Origin: Candidatus Saccharimonadota bacterium
Lineage (GTDB): Bacteria; Patescibacteriota; Saccharimonadia; Saccharimonadales; Saccharimonadaceae
DNA: 64,000 nt
NCBI GenBank assembly: GCA_028286395.1
Contig: JAQBRS010000001.1
Span: forward strand, 61,650-125,649
Direction of reading: 5' to 3'
Shown: one piece after another, positions 38,356 through 47,925 of the stretch
Position numbering within the stretch: position 1 is the first letter of the stretch
Layout: the number at the start of each line of letters is the position of its first letter
Notes under the pieces: model-generated
Told to the model about the DNA's origin: nothing
Database searches by the model: none
What the model saw: only the letters and a program-made list of their open reading frames with translations
Program-made: the position numbers and the translations under genes

Positions 38356-40761
38356 CTAAACACCAACTTCTTGCTTCTTCGCAAATCCGAAGCCTACTTT
38401 ACGCGCGCCACCATCTGATGTTTCTGCTTTGTTCACCTTTGTAGTTGATTGTTCAGCAGTGTGTCGAGGCTTTACGTGGAGGTAATAAGTTGTCTTAAGT
38501 CCCCGCTTCCATGCTGCACTGTAGATATCTACCATGTCGTCAATATCGCGTGTTTCAAGGTACATGTTACGACTAATCGCTTGATCAACCCATTTTTGCG
38601 CTCGCGCAGCCACTTCGATGAAGCTATACGGGCTAAGTTGGAAGCTAGTCTTGTACACGTCTTTGAGTTTTTGTGGAATAGCGTCGATCTGTTGTACGTC
38701 GCCTTGAGCGATCAAGATCTGCTCCTTCACGTCGTCCCAAAGACCAAGGTTTTTGAGGTCGTGAACAAGGTTAGTGTTCACTTCAAGGAATTTACCGTTC
38801 AATGTTGCACGAGAGAAGATCTGTGCAAATTGTGGGTCGAGTCCAGGAGTGGTTCCTGCGATATGTGCAATGTTTGCTGTTGGCGCGATTGCCATCAGTG
38901 TTGCGTTACGCATGCCCTTCTTTACCTTGATACGGAGCTTGTCCCAATCAAGACGAGTCTTGCGGTTCACTTCGACTTTCACCTTACGGTCAGCAGCGAG
39001 TTCGTCGATAGTGTCGATAGGAAGGACTCCCTTGCTCCAACCGCTTCCCTTGAAGGCTGGGTATGCGCCGTACTTCTTTGCGAGGTCAGCTGATTCGTCG
39101 ATTGCGTGGTAACTGATGAACTCTGCAATTTGATCGACGAGATCATAGGCTTCTTCTGATTCGTAACTAAAGCCAAGCTTCTCGATAACATCAGTGAAGC
39201 CCATGAATCCAAGTCCAAGTGCGCGGTTCTGATTGTTAGAGTACATTGCTTCTGGAACTGGTGTGTTTGTAATGTCACACAAGTTATCAAGTTGGCGGAT
39301 AGCGCTTCGGCTTGATTCAGCGAGGCGGTCCCAGTCCCACGTATTATCAGCATTTAAGTGTGCTGAAAGGTTGATGCTGACGAGGTTACACACTGCAGTG
39401 TTGTCCTTGTCTTGTGGCAACGTGATTTCGGTACAAAGGTTCGAAAGGTGGATTGTTGAGGTATTGTTGTTCAACGCACGAACGTTAATTGTGTCTTTCC
39501 AGGTGAGCCATGGGTGGCTTGTTGCCTGAAGCGTAATCAGAATCTGACGGAATTGTTCGCGAGCTTTGGTCTTAATAAAGTCACGCATTTCACCAGCTTC
39601 AGCTTTCTTAACGTAACCCTGGTAAGCTTTTGAGAATTCCGCACCATAGAGTTCTGGAAGATCTTTTACTTCAGCTGGGTCAAACAAGTACCAGTCTTGG
39701 TCTTTCTCAACACGCTTCATGAATTCGTCGCTAATAAATACAGCGGTATTTGCGAGACGAGTTCGAAGATATGGGTCGCCTGAGTTTTGTTTGAGGTCAA
39801 GGAATTGTGGGAAATTGAGATGCCAGTTTTCCATGTACAAGGCGGCTGCGCCTGCTTTTTTACCTTTACGTGATACGGCGAAGAGTGCTGTGTCGATCAT
39901 CTTCATGAATGGGATTGGGCCAGTCGACTCGGTGTTAGTCGTCTTTACCGGAGACCCCGCTGCTCGGAGCTTGTTCAAGCTGATTCCGATTCCCCCGGTA
40001 CCTTTGGCAATCCACATAACGTCACGAACACCCTTAGCGATTGATTCCATATCGTCTTGGACTTCAATAAGGAAACAGTTTGAAAGCTGTGGAAATGATC
40101 CACCAGCATTCACGCGAGTTGATCCACCAGGAACGTAGTCCAGGTTAGACATGTGCTCGTAAAAGTCGAGGGCACATGCCGTTGGGTCTTCTGCGTTAAA
40201 GCTAAGTCCCATTGCAATACGCATGTGTGTAAACTGTGGAACCTCAACTGGTTTACCGTTTTGTCCACGTAGTGCATAACGGTTTTTGTTCGTGACGACG
40301 CCGAGGTATTTACTGAGTCCATCTTTTGAAGGATTCAGTGCCTTTGCAAGCTTCTTAAGATCAAACAGCTTGCCGTTCATTCTTTCGTCAAGAAGTCCGT
40401 CCGTGACGCCAGCCTTTAGATAAGCGACAAACCTATCTTCGTGCAGCTTCTTTAGTTCTTCAGCAGTTGTGTACTCACCGAGAATGTTCTTGTAAATGTT
40501 CTTAAGGAGCAGACGAGTCGCGATGATATCAAAATCTGGATCGTCTTTTACGTTCTGGAGCGCAGTATGGATAACCGCTTCGTCGAGCTGTTCTGACGTA
40601 ATACCGTCAAACAATGTTAACTGTAATTCTGATGCAACTTGGACAACCTTGCTGATTTGGTCTGGAAGGCCCTCACTAGCCTCAACCAATGCAAGATTGA
40701 TCTTGTTAGCGTCAAATGGTTCGCGGGTGCCATCGCGTTTTACCACTGTGATTGCGCTCAT
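38356..40761 (-). CDS. nrdA: Ribonucleotide reductase large subunit (ATP-cone), no C-terminal Cys pair
   Basis: ATP-cone VVKRDGTREPFDANKI; core Cys (SNCFL, NLCTEI, AVCNLVSINL); KPRHTAEQSTTKVNK near C-terminus. Confidence 0.96.
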   Translation of the reverse strand: MSAITVVKRDGTREPFDANKINLALVEASEGLPDQISKVVQVASELQLTLFDGITSEQLDEAVIHTALQNVKDDPDFDIIATRLLLKNIYKNILGEYTTAEELKKLHEDRFVAYLKAGVTDGLLDERMNGKLFDLKKLAKALNPSKDGLSKYLGVVTNKNRYALRGQNGKPVEVPQFTHMRIAMGLSFNAEDPTACALDFYEHMSNLDYVPGGSTRVNAGGSFPQLSNCFLIEVQDDMESIAKGVRDVMWIAKGTGGIGISLNKLRAAGSPVKTTNTESTGPIPFMKMIDTALFAVSRKGKKAGAAALYMENWHLNFPQFLDLKQNSGDPYLRTRLANTAVFISDEFMKRVEKDQDWYLFDPAEVKDLPELYGAEFSKAYQGYVKKAEAGEMRDFIKTKAREQFRQILITLQATSHPWLTWKDTINVRALNNNTSTIHLSNLCTEITLPQDKDNTAVCNLVSINLSAHLNADNTWDWDRLAESSRSAIRQLDNLCDITNTPVPEAMYSNNQNRALGLGFMGFTDVIEKLGFSYESEEAYDLVDQIAEFISYHAIDESADLAKKYGAYPAFKGSGWSKGVLPIDTIDELAADRKVKVEVNRKTRLDWDKLRIKVKKGMRNATLMAIAPTANIAHIAGTTPGLDPQFAQIFSRATLNGKFLEVNTNLVHDLKNLGLWDDVKEQILIAQGDVQQIDAIPQKLKDVYKTSFQLSPYSFIEVAARAQKWVDQAISRNMYLETRDIDDMVDIYSAAWKRGLKTTYYLHVKPRHTAEQSTTKVNKAETSDGGARKVGFGFAKKQEVGV

Positions 40762-40832
40762 TGAAATTCCCCTATACTACTTACTTTGTTTTGTTATATT
40801 TTTGGTGACATCACACACCACCTCCCGAGTGC

Positions 40833-40874
40833 CTCCGTAAAGATTATTACGGGGGTGCAAGAAGAACTACGGAG
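40833..40874 (-). promoter_or_regulatory. nrdA 5' leader with alternative hairpins
   Basis: CTCCGTA(A) can pair with TACGGAG or its CCGTAA with TTACGG. Confidence 0.35.
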
Positions 40875-40919
40875 TAGCGGCCGACTGTTCTAACTTGCTA
40901 AATGTGTATTTTGATGTCA

Positions 40920-40937
40920 GTACTACATATGTAGTGC
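40920..40937 (-). promoter_or_regulatory. Palindromic operator ACTACATATGTAGT just downstream of the nrdA -10
   Basis: 14-bp perfect palindrome; preceded by TTGAAA-17-TATAGT promoter (minus strand). Confidence 0.5.
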
Positions 40938-41058
40938 TTATGTAAGACTATATGCCCCCACATATGGTTTTTCAAGCGTTTTATTAAGTTTTTTTGACTA
41001 CATGTAGCTTAAGCGGAATTTAACCCCTTAAAACTATGGATAGCGTTGTAAATTAGAA

Positions 41059-41084
41059 ACACTACGCTATATGTAGCGTAGTGT
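41059..41084 (-). promoter_or_regulatory. 26-bp near-perfect palindrome upstream of nrdA promoter
   Basis: ACACTACGCTATATGTAGCGTAGTGT. Confidence 0.5.
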
Positions 41085-41156
41085 GGAAGCGCGCAAGACA
41101 TAGTAATATGCCTGATATATGTACGTTTTCGATAATGTGGCGACTTATATATGCCC

Positions 41157-41498
41157 TCACCCTTTGCGTTGGATAAAACGGGCTTCGTTCGTGACTTCCT
41201 TTGCAATCACAGCAGCGCCTAGATCGACACCGGTCTGATTTGCCAAGTGGATGAGGTACAACTGGACATCGGCAAGCTCTTCACCTAGCTCAACGTCATA
41301 CACATGATCCCGATTCATACCTTCGTGCTTGCGCACAGCTCTTGCCAGCTCACCGAGCTCTTCAGCCAAGAGCAACACCGTCTCTTTTGCCGTCTCTTCG
41401 TCCCAGCCACGACGTTTCGCGGTTTCGGCATAATACACCTGTAGCCTACTGATACCATCAGCGATCGAGATATTCATATCTTCTTTAGGATTTGCCAT
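41157..41498 (-). CDS. MazG-like nucleotide pyrophosphohydrolase
   Basis: LLAEELGELARAVRK...ELGEELADVQLYLIHLAN. Confidence 0.88.
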   Translation of the reverse strand: MANPKEDMNISIADGISRLQVYYAETAKRRGWDEETAKETVLLLAEELGELARAVRKHEGMNRDHVYDVELGEELADVQLYLIHLANQTGVDLGAAVIAKEVTNEARFIQRKG

Positions 41499-41523
41499 TT
41501 ATTTCATGGTACTACAGCTAGCT

Positions 41524-41565
41524 CAGAATAAAAATATGACCCAGTGTGGTCATATTTTTATTCTG
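41524..41565. terminator. Perfect 18-bp inverted repeat, bidirectional terminator
   Basis: CAGAATAAAAATATGACC-CAGTGT-GGTCATATTTTTATTCTG. Confidence 0.75.
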
Positions 41566-41653
41566 GCGGAGAGGATGAGATTCGAACTCACGGTACGGTT
41601 GCCCGCACACACGCTTTCCAAGCGTGCGCCTTCAACCACTCGGCCACCTCTCC
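41564..41653 (-). tRNA. tRNA-Ser(GGA)
   Basis: GGAGAGG...CTTGGAAAG anticodon loop, long variable arm, GTTCGAATC, CCA encoded. Confidence 0.95.
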
Positions 41654-41752
41654 GTATGACCTCAGTATATCAGCCCTGAGGTACGAAGGGTTGTGTAAAT
41701 CACGCCATAAATACAGTTGTGTCGCAAGCGTCGACCTCTCATAATAGATGAA

Positions 41753-42547
41753 ATGGTAAAAATAAAGACATCAAAGACTGAGCCAGTCATCGTTCTGCGG
41801 GATCTCAAAAAGAGTTTCGGTATTGGTGATGCCGAGCACTATGCAATCGATGGTGTCGACCTGAGCATTCGCAAGGGTGAGTTCATTGCGATTATGGGCC
41901 CCAGTGGCTGTGGTAAAACGACACTTTTGAACATCCTCGGACTGCTTGATAGCAAAATCGAGGGCGAATATGACCTTGAAGATCGGCCTGTTGCCAGTCT
42001 TAGCGCCCGACGTCAAGCGCGCATTCGGAGCCAACAAATTGGTTTCATTTTTCAAAGCTTCAACCTTGTCACACGCCTGAATGTTATCGATAACGTCGCC
42101 CTTCCCCTTGTCTACAAAGGAACAACGAAACTGAATCGTGAAAAACAGGCCAGCGCGATCCTTCATACCTTCCACCTGGGTGAACGCGAATACTATATGC
42201 CCTACCAACTCTCCGGCGGACAGACACAACGTGTTGCGATTGCGCGTGCCCTCGTGAATAATCCATCGATCATCCTTGCCGATGAGCCTACAGGTAACCT
42301 CGACTCTGCAGCCAGTCACATTATTATGGAAGAACTTTCTGACCTGCATAAGCGCGGTAACACTATTATTATGGTGACGCACAACCCACGCCTGACGACC
42401 TACGCTAGCCGTGTCATTACGATGATCGATGGCAAAATTGACACCGACACTGGTACGCCAAAACGAAAAGAGGAAACGAACGGCAAGCGTCCCCTCGGAA
42501 AGAAGCGCAAGAAAGCCAAACGTAAAAAGGAAGTGGCGACAGCATGA
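41753..42547 (+). CDS. ABC transporter ATP-binding protein (MacB/LolD-like)
   Basis: Walker [42 protein letters not shown]. Confidence 0.95.
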   Translation: MVKIKTSKTEPVIVLRDLKKSFGIGDAEHYAIDGVDLSIRKGEFIAIMGPSGCGKTTLLNILGLLDSKIEGEYDLEDRPVASLSARRQARIRSQQIGFIFQSFNLVTRLNVIDNVALPLVYKGTTKLNREKQASAILHTFHLGEREYYMPYQLSGGQTQRVAIARALVNNPSIILADEPTGNLDSAASHIIMEELSDLHKRGNTIIMVTHNPRLTTYASRVITMIDGKIDTDTGTPKRKEETNGKRPLGKKRKKAKRKKEVATA

Positions 42548-43776
42548 GATGGCTTTTCGTTAATCACATCCAAAATGCGCGACAATCGTTAAAGAGTAAT
42601 CGTATGCGCAGTACTTTAACGATGCTCGGCATCACGATTGGTGTTGCAAGTATTACGGCAATCCTCTCACTCAGCGGGGGCGCCAGTCAGATCGTCAGCA
42701 ACCAAGTGAATTCACTGGGTGGAAATATCGCCGTGGTCCGTCCAGGCGCCCAGTCAGAAACACCACTACAAGATCTGTCCCAATTCCCTTCTCCGGAACA
42801 CTTCGCAGCTAGCACGCTGACGACAAGCGACATCGATGCGATTAAAGCCGTCTCTCACGTTTCAGCCGTCGCGCCAATGATGGTCCTGTCGGGTTCAGTG
42901 AAAGCAAAAGCTACTGCGCCGACGAGCACCTCCATCGTCGCCACGACGCCTGATCTTGCGACGGTTAGCGGGCTCAAGGTCCAAGACGGTGAGTTTCTGG
43001 ATCCAAACCTCAACGTATATACAGCAGTTGTCGGCCCTCAGCTGTCGGTTGATATTTTTGGCACCGAGAGCTCAATTGGCAAAACACTCACTATTCGTGG
43101 CAAGGTATTCACGGTCATCGGCGTTCTAAAGCGGACCAGTGACCCAATCAACTACAACGGCGTCGACTTCGACGAATCAATTATCATCAATCAAGAGGCT
43201 GGCCGCCTCATCAATCAAGGCGCCGTCCAAGTGCAACAGATCAACATTCAAAGCGACAGCATCGCTGACCTCAATCAAGTCATCATCGACACTAATAAAG
43301 CGCTCCTAAAAAACCACCTCGGCGAGGCAGACTTTACGGTGCTGTCTGGTGATCAAATTGCGCAACCAACCAATCGACTGTTCTTCGCAATCGCGGGTAC
43401 AACGACGGCAATTGCAGCTATTTCGTTATTGGTCGGTGGTATTGGCATCATGAATATTATGCTCGTCAGCGTGGCCGAACGAACTCGCGAGATTGGTATT
43501 CGAAAGGCCCTCGGCGCCAGTAACGGTGATATCGTCGCCCAATTCTTGATCGAATCACTAGCACTCAGTATTGGTGGTGGCATTAGTGGCTACGTCATCG
43601 GCTACTTGATCTCATTCGGCATTAGTTCATTCCTGCCATTCTTTCCAATCTTTACGTGGGAGATCGCCGTGACTGCAATCGTCGTGTCATTAGTTATTGG
43701 CACACTCTTCGGCATTTATCCGGCTATTCGGGCATCACGAAAAGACCCGATCGACGCTTTGCGCCAGTATGACTGA
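42544..43776 (+). CDS. MacB/FtsX-like ABC transporter permease
   Basis: MRSTLTMLGITIGVASITAILSLSGGA; VAERTREIGIRKALGAS. Confidence 0.95.
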   Translation: MRWLFVNHIQNARQSLKSNRMRSTLTMLGITIGVASITAILSLSGGASQIVSNQVNSLGGNIAVVRPGAQSETPLQDLSQFPSPEHFAASTLTTSDIDAIKAVSHVSAVAPMMVLSGSVKAKATAPTSTSIVATTPDLATVSGLKVQDGEFLDPNLNVYTAVVGPQLSVDIFGTESSIGKTLTIRGKVFTVIGVLKRTSDPINYNGVDFDESIIINQEAGRLINQGAVQVQQINIQSDSIADLNQVIIDTNKALLKNHLGEADFTVLSGDQIAQPTNRLFFAIAGTTTAIAAISLLVGGIGIMNIMLVSVAERTREIGIRKALGASNGDIVAQFLIESLALSIGGGISGYVIGYLISFGISSFLPFFPIFTWEIAVTAIVVSLVIGTLFGIYPAIRASRKDPIDALRQYD

Positions 43777-43791
43777 TGTTATTATAAGTAC

Positions 43792-44319
43792 ATGAACGAG
43801 CGCCTTCATCTGCCTCCCTCTCAAAACCCAGTTCCCGATCACAGTTCACTGATTTTTCTTGCTGGTCCTATCCAAGGATCACCAGATTGGCAAAATCCAG
43901 TTGCTGAGGAACTACTTCGTTATCTTCCGAATGCGCACGTTGCAACGCCTCGACGTAACACTACATCTCATGATGAATTTGATTATAACGAGCAAGTACT
44001 CTGGGAATTAAAGCATCTTGAAAGGAGTCACACGCTTGGTGTGATTAGTTTCTGGTTTGCCGCAAGAGATTTTGCACTCGAATACGAAGAGGGTCGATCT
44101 TACGCCCAAACCTCTCGCGTCGAGATCGGTCGCGCACTGGGGTGGTGCGATGCGCACCCATTTCCACTCGTCGTCGGATTTGATCCTGAGTATACCCCTA
44201 ACGGTGGCGGTAACGAACGATACCTGCGCGCCATGCTAGGCGCTAAGGGAATTGCGGTCTACGATTCGATTGATACGGTAATCGCGCAGACAATCGAACA
44301 ACTTCCGTCGAAATTCTAA
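43792..44319 (+). CDS. Nucleoside 2-deoxyribosyltransferase-like protein
   Basis: IFLAGPIQGSPDWQ...ATPRR...SRVEIGRALGW. Confidence 0.7.
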   Translation: MNERLHLPPSQNPVPDHSSLIFLAGPIQGSPDWQNPVAEELLRYLPNAHVATPRRNTTSHDEFDYNEQVLWELKHLERSHTLGVISFWFAARDFALEYEEGRSYAQTSRVEIGRALGWCDAHPFPLVVGFDPEYTPNGGGNERYLRAMLGAKGIAVYDSIDTVIAQTIEQLPSKF

Positions 44320-45359
44320 AGTTCTTTTTTGAGTTTTTCGATAAGTTCGACAGGAGTCGGATCAACACCATTCAACACGGCGACATAAATACTGACGTAA
44401 TCAGCGAAGATAGATCCCCACAGCATTTGAGCGATGAGTGAATCACCCCTCAGGTTAATAGTCGTTGCTTTTGGTCGTAAACCACTCAATAGGCGATCCG
44501 TAATTTCAAATCGCCTTAAGATCTGAGGATGTTCAAATGAACTGACCAGATCAAAGACAACAAACGGCTTTTCAACAGGGTGCGAGGTCCAGCCCATAAA
44601 TTCATTGTGATTGAATTCAGAGAATTCGTTCCAAAACGAAAGATTTTTGGCATTCTCGTTCCAACTAATCTTCCACTTATAAGCAACGGGTGCGGTCAAT
44701 GCACCGCCGTAAAAGACTGGGGACTTACCAACTGCCTGTTCGGCGAGCTGTTTCGCCCAGTTGTCTTCAGTTGGAACGGTTGCTGCCCAAGAGGCGCTTT
44801 CTTGTCCAAGCCATTCAGACAAATCGGCGACTTCCTGTAGCTTGCCCTCGACGATACCAAAGGTTTCAAAGATTGCCAGTAATGCACGGAGGTTATAGAT
44901 GACCGCCATACGAGGCTGTAGTCCACTTGGAAGCGTCGCGTACGAGATGTCGTGTTCAGTTGCAATCTCCACCAGTTTTCCACCAGATGCAATGACGCCA
45001 ATTTGCGCGCCAGCGACAATCGCCTGGTTTAATGCGCTCACTGTCTCTTCGGTGTTTCCCGAATAACTACTCGCAACGACTAACGTGCTTGGGCCGACGT
45101 AAGCCGGCAAGTCATAAGCACGGATAATTTCGAATGGAATCTTGATATCATTTCGAAGCCATACTTTCGCTAGCAGTGCCGCAAGAGCCGATCCGCCCAT
45201 TCCTGTCACGACGATACTCGTGATTGCACGATCGTCATGTTCACTATTTAAAACGACTGCATCAAACGATGCTTGTTTATATTGTTCTGCTGCAACTTTC
45301 AAAGCCCCCTCGGGATCTTTTTGCGCTAGTACGTTCTCGTTATCTAAAGTATCACTCAC
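44316..45359 (-). CDS. SIS-domain phosphoglucose/phosphomannose isomerase-like protein
   Basis: VVTGMGGSALAALL...VVASSYSGNTEETVSALNQA...EFNHNEFMGW. Confidence 0.85.
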   Translation of the reverse strand: MSDTLDNENVLAQKDPEGALKVAAEQYKQASFDAVVLNSEHDDRAITSIVVTGMGGSALAALLAKVWLRNDIKIPFEIIRAYDLPAYVGPSTLVVASSYSGNTEETVSALNQAIVAGAQIGVIASGGKLVEIATEHDISYATLPSGLQPRMAVIYNLRALLAIFETFGIVEGKLQEVADLSEWLGQESASWAATVPTEDNWAKQLAEQAVGKSPVFYGGALTAPVAYKWKISWNENAKNLSFWNEFSEFNHNEFMGWTSHPVEKPFVVFDLVSSFEHPQILRRFEITDRLLSGLRPKATTINLRGDSLIAQMLWGSIFADYVSIYVAVLNGVDPTPVELIEKLKKEL

Positions 45360-45440
45360 CAGTATTGCCCTACCCTTTGGAACTATGATACAGTATTTTT
45401 AACGAAGCATAAGCACAATAAGCAGAAATTAGGGGTGGGC

Positions 45441-45947
45441 ATGGACATTACGCCGCAAGATGAGCAGCAACAACCAATTAGTGACGACCAAGAATTAGCG
45501 AAAGCGCTCGCTGGCGTCATGCCCGATGTTCCTGATCCAGTCATTCTTGATACCCCTGCAACTGCAGTCACAGCCCCTGCTAGTGTATTCCCAGAACCAC
45601 CCGCTCCTGGCACCACGCTCCCTCCTCTTGACGATGCGTCATTACTTCCAGAGCCAACTGCACTTCCCACTCCTTCGCTCAGCGATTCATCTTCAAGCGA
45701 TCTTGATAGCATCAAGAAAAATGCCCTTGAGGAACTTCGTCCTCTCATCGACCGGGTTGATCTTCCCGCTGAAGAAAAGTTCGACACCTATCTTATGCTC
45801 ATCCGCAGTACCGATGATGCTTCACTAATCGCACCTGCGCACACCGTTGCGCAGCTCATTACGGATGAAAAACGACGTGCCGAAGCTCTTCTCGATATCA
45901 TTAAAGAAATCGACTACCTTTCTCGCAACAATCAACCAGCCGCATAA
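45441..45947 (+). CDS. Hypothetical Pro-rich protein
   Basis: MDITPQDEQQQ...; AGGGG SD. Confidence 0.6.
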   Translation: MDITPQDEQQQPISDDQELAKALAGVMPDVPDPVILDTPATAVTAPASVFPEPPAPGTTLPPLDDASLLPEPTALPTPSLSDSSSSDLDSIKKNALEELRPLIDRVDLPAEEKFDTYLMLIRSTDDASLIAPAHTVAQLITDEKRRAEALLDIIKEIDYLSRNNQPAA

Positions 45948-45996
45948 GTGACATCGTCACTTCTCCCCACGCAAGACTTACGGTACAATTGATGTA

Positions 45997-47031
45997 ATGT
46001 CAGTACGTTTCGCCACACATAAAGAAATCTTGAAATGGGATGCTTTAATCCTTTCAAATCCAGATGGTGGCAACGTCTTCTCTAGTTTTGAATATGCAGA
46101 GCAAAAAACAACTGGTGGATACAAGCACCGGTTTTTGATTGTCAACAAGTTAGCGGTCACCGTTCTAGAGAAAAACACTCCCCCACTAGGCAAGCTTTGG
46201 TATTTGCCAAAAGGCCCGAACGTGACGAGCTCGAAAGCATTATTCGACACTCTCAAACAGATCAAGCCATTTGCCAAGAAGCGCGGTGTTTTTGCTGTAC
46301 GTATCGAAACTGAACTCCTTAGGACTCAGCAACCAACGGTCTCCCGTCACGGCCTTCAAAAAGCTGCGCCAATCATCCCCAACCCCTCAACGATCACCCT
46401 CGACCTCAAGCCAAGCCTCGATGATATCCTGATGAGCCTTCCCCAGAAAGGTCGCCACGCTATTCGCCGAGCAGAACGTGATGGGGTCACCGTCGAACTT
46501 GTCTCTTCAACGGACAAGAACTGTAAGACAATGTACAAACTACTCAGTGAAACAGCGGAAGGTCAATTTGGTATCCGTAGTTATAATTACTACAAAACCT
46601 TCTGGCAACGGTTTGAAAAAGCCGGCTATGGTCAACTCTTCTTCGCATCATACGAAGGTAAGGTTGTCGCCGGTGCCTACGCTATGGTCTATGGCACAAA
46701 AAGTACCTACAAAGACGGCGCCTCTATTCGCAAACGAACCGCTTATGGCGCAAGCCATTTTCTTCAGTGGAATGTCATCGAGTGGGCAAAGAATCACGGC
46801 GCATCGATTCACGACTTCTGTGGTTCACCGCCAAGTGACGAGCTCGACAATCCCGATCACCCACATCACGGCATCGGACTCTTCAAGACTGCCTTTAACA
46901 AAACCGTTACTGACTATATTGGCTGTTACGACCTTGTTATTAGTCCGGTTCGTTACAAAGCGTGGACGAAACTTGGTGAGCGCGTCTATCGCCACTTCTA
47001 TTTCAAACGCACTAAAGACTACTATTACTAG
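45997..47031 (+). CDS. FemAB-family peptidyl/aminoacyl transferase
   Basis: LPKGPNVTS...LPQKGRHAIRRAERDGVTVE...YKDGASIRKRTAYGASHFLQWNVIEWAK. Confidence 0.85.
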   Translation: MSVRFATHKEILKWDALILSNPDGGNVFSSFEYAEQKTTGGYKHRFLIVNKLAVTVLEKNTPPLGKLWYLPKGPNVTSSKALFDTLKQIKPFAKKRGVFAVRIETELLRTQQPTVSRHGLQKAAPIIPNPSTITLDLKPSLDDILMSLPQKGRHAIRRAERDGVTVELVSSTDKNCKTMYKLLSETAEGQFGIRSYNYYKTFWQRFEKAGYGQLFFASYEGKVVAGAYAMVYGTKSTYKDGASIRKRTAYGASHFLQWNVIEWAKNHGASIHDFCGSPPSDELDNPDHPHHGIGLFKTAFNKTVTDYIGCYDLVISPVRYKAWTKLGERVYRHFYFKRTKDYYY

Positions 47032-47048
47032 AGCCCGGAGGATCACTT

Positions 47049-47924
47049 ATGACACTTATTAACCGTACTGTTCTCATGTCTGACGCCCAGCATTTTAGCG
47101 CCGAGCAAGCCATTAATCCCTATTACGATGATCAAAACGTCGATCTTGCGCGAGCTATTAGCGAACACGCTGCAATCTCCCATGCGCTTTCTGAGGCTGG
47201 TGTTACAATCACTTCGGTCCCCTCGCCCGTTGATAGCCAAGACGGTGTCTATACCGCCAACTGGGCGCTCGTTCGTGGCGATAAAGCAATTCTTGCTCGC
47301 CTTCCCGATGTTCGCAAGGCCGAGGAAGCTTACGCCAAACAAGTCCTGGAACAACTTGGCAAAACGGTCATCGAAACGCCGGAAGGCCTCAAATTTAGCG
47401 GCCAGGGCGATGCCCTCGCCTGCGGTAACTACCTATTTTGCGGTCAAGGCTACCGAAGCGATGAAGCGGCACAGGCCTTTGCCGCCAAAGAACTTGGCTA
47501 TGATCGCATTCAATTACAGACTGTCCCCGAGCTCGATGAAGCAGGAAACCCGATGAACAATGCCGTTTCTGGCTGGGCAGATAGCTTCTTTTACGACATC
47601 GACCTTGCCCTATCAATCATTAAGGCGCCAGAAGGCGACCGAAAAGGCCTTATCGCCTACTGCCCCGAGGCTTTCATGCCCGAGAGTCAGCAGATCCTCG
47701 CCACTTTTGATGGCGTCGATAAGATCGAGGTCAGCATCGATGAAGCAACCCATGCCTTTGCCCAAAATCTCGTTTCGACAGGCGAAACGGTCGTCATGAG
47801 TGCCCATGCGCCAAAGTTTACAGCCGAACTCAAAGCGCGCGGGCTAAAAGTGTTAACGCCTGAGGTATCCGAACTTGCCAAAGGTGGTGGCTATATTCGT
47901 TGCACTACACTCACGCTCGACTGA
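47049..47924 (+). CDS. Arginine deiminase/DDAH-fold (amidinotransferase-like) protein
   Basis: YTANWALVRGD...GQGDALACGNYLFCGQGYRSD...GGGYIRCTTLTL. Confidence 0.75.
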   Translation: MTLINRTVLMSDAQHFSAEQAINPYYDDQNVDLARAISEHAAISHALSEAGVTITSVPSPVDSQDGVYTANWALVRGDKAILARLPDVRKAEEAYAKQVLEQLGKTVIETPEGLKFSGQGDALACGNYLFCGQGYRSDEAAQAFAAKELGYDRIQLQTVPELDEAGNPMNNAVSGWADSFFYDIDLALSIIKAPEGDRKGLIAYCPEAFMPESQQILATFDGVDKIEVSIDEATHAFAQNLVSTGETVVMSAHAPKFTAELKARGLKVLTPEVSELAKGGGYIRCTTLTLD

Positions 47925-47925
47925 T

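Noticed and set aside
38266-38358. Stop-codon readthrough or programmed frameshift joining nrdA to the CxxC peptide
   Set aside because: The reading frame is the same but contains three stops (TAG, TAG, TAA) and the peptide has its own SD and ATG; a separate gene is simpler.
38449-39093. 214-aa plus-strand ORF inside nrdA
   Set aside because: Antisense to conserved NrdA coding sequence.
41544-41744. Plus-strand ORF GGEDEIRTHGTVARTHAFQACAFNHSATSP...
   Set aside because: Antisense translation of tRNA-Ser(GGA), a well-known annotation artefact.
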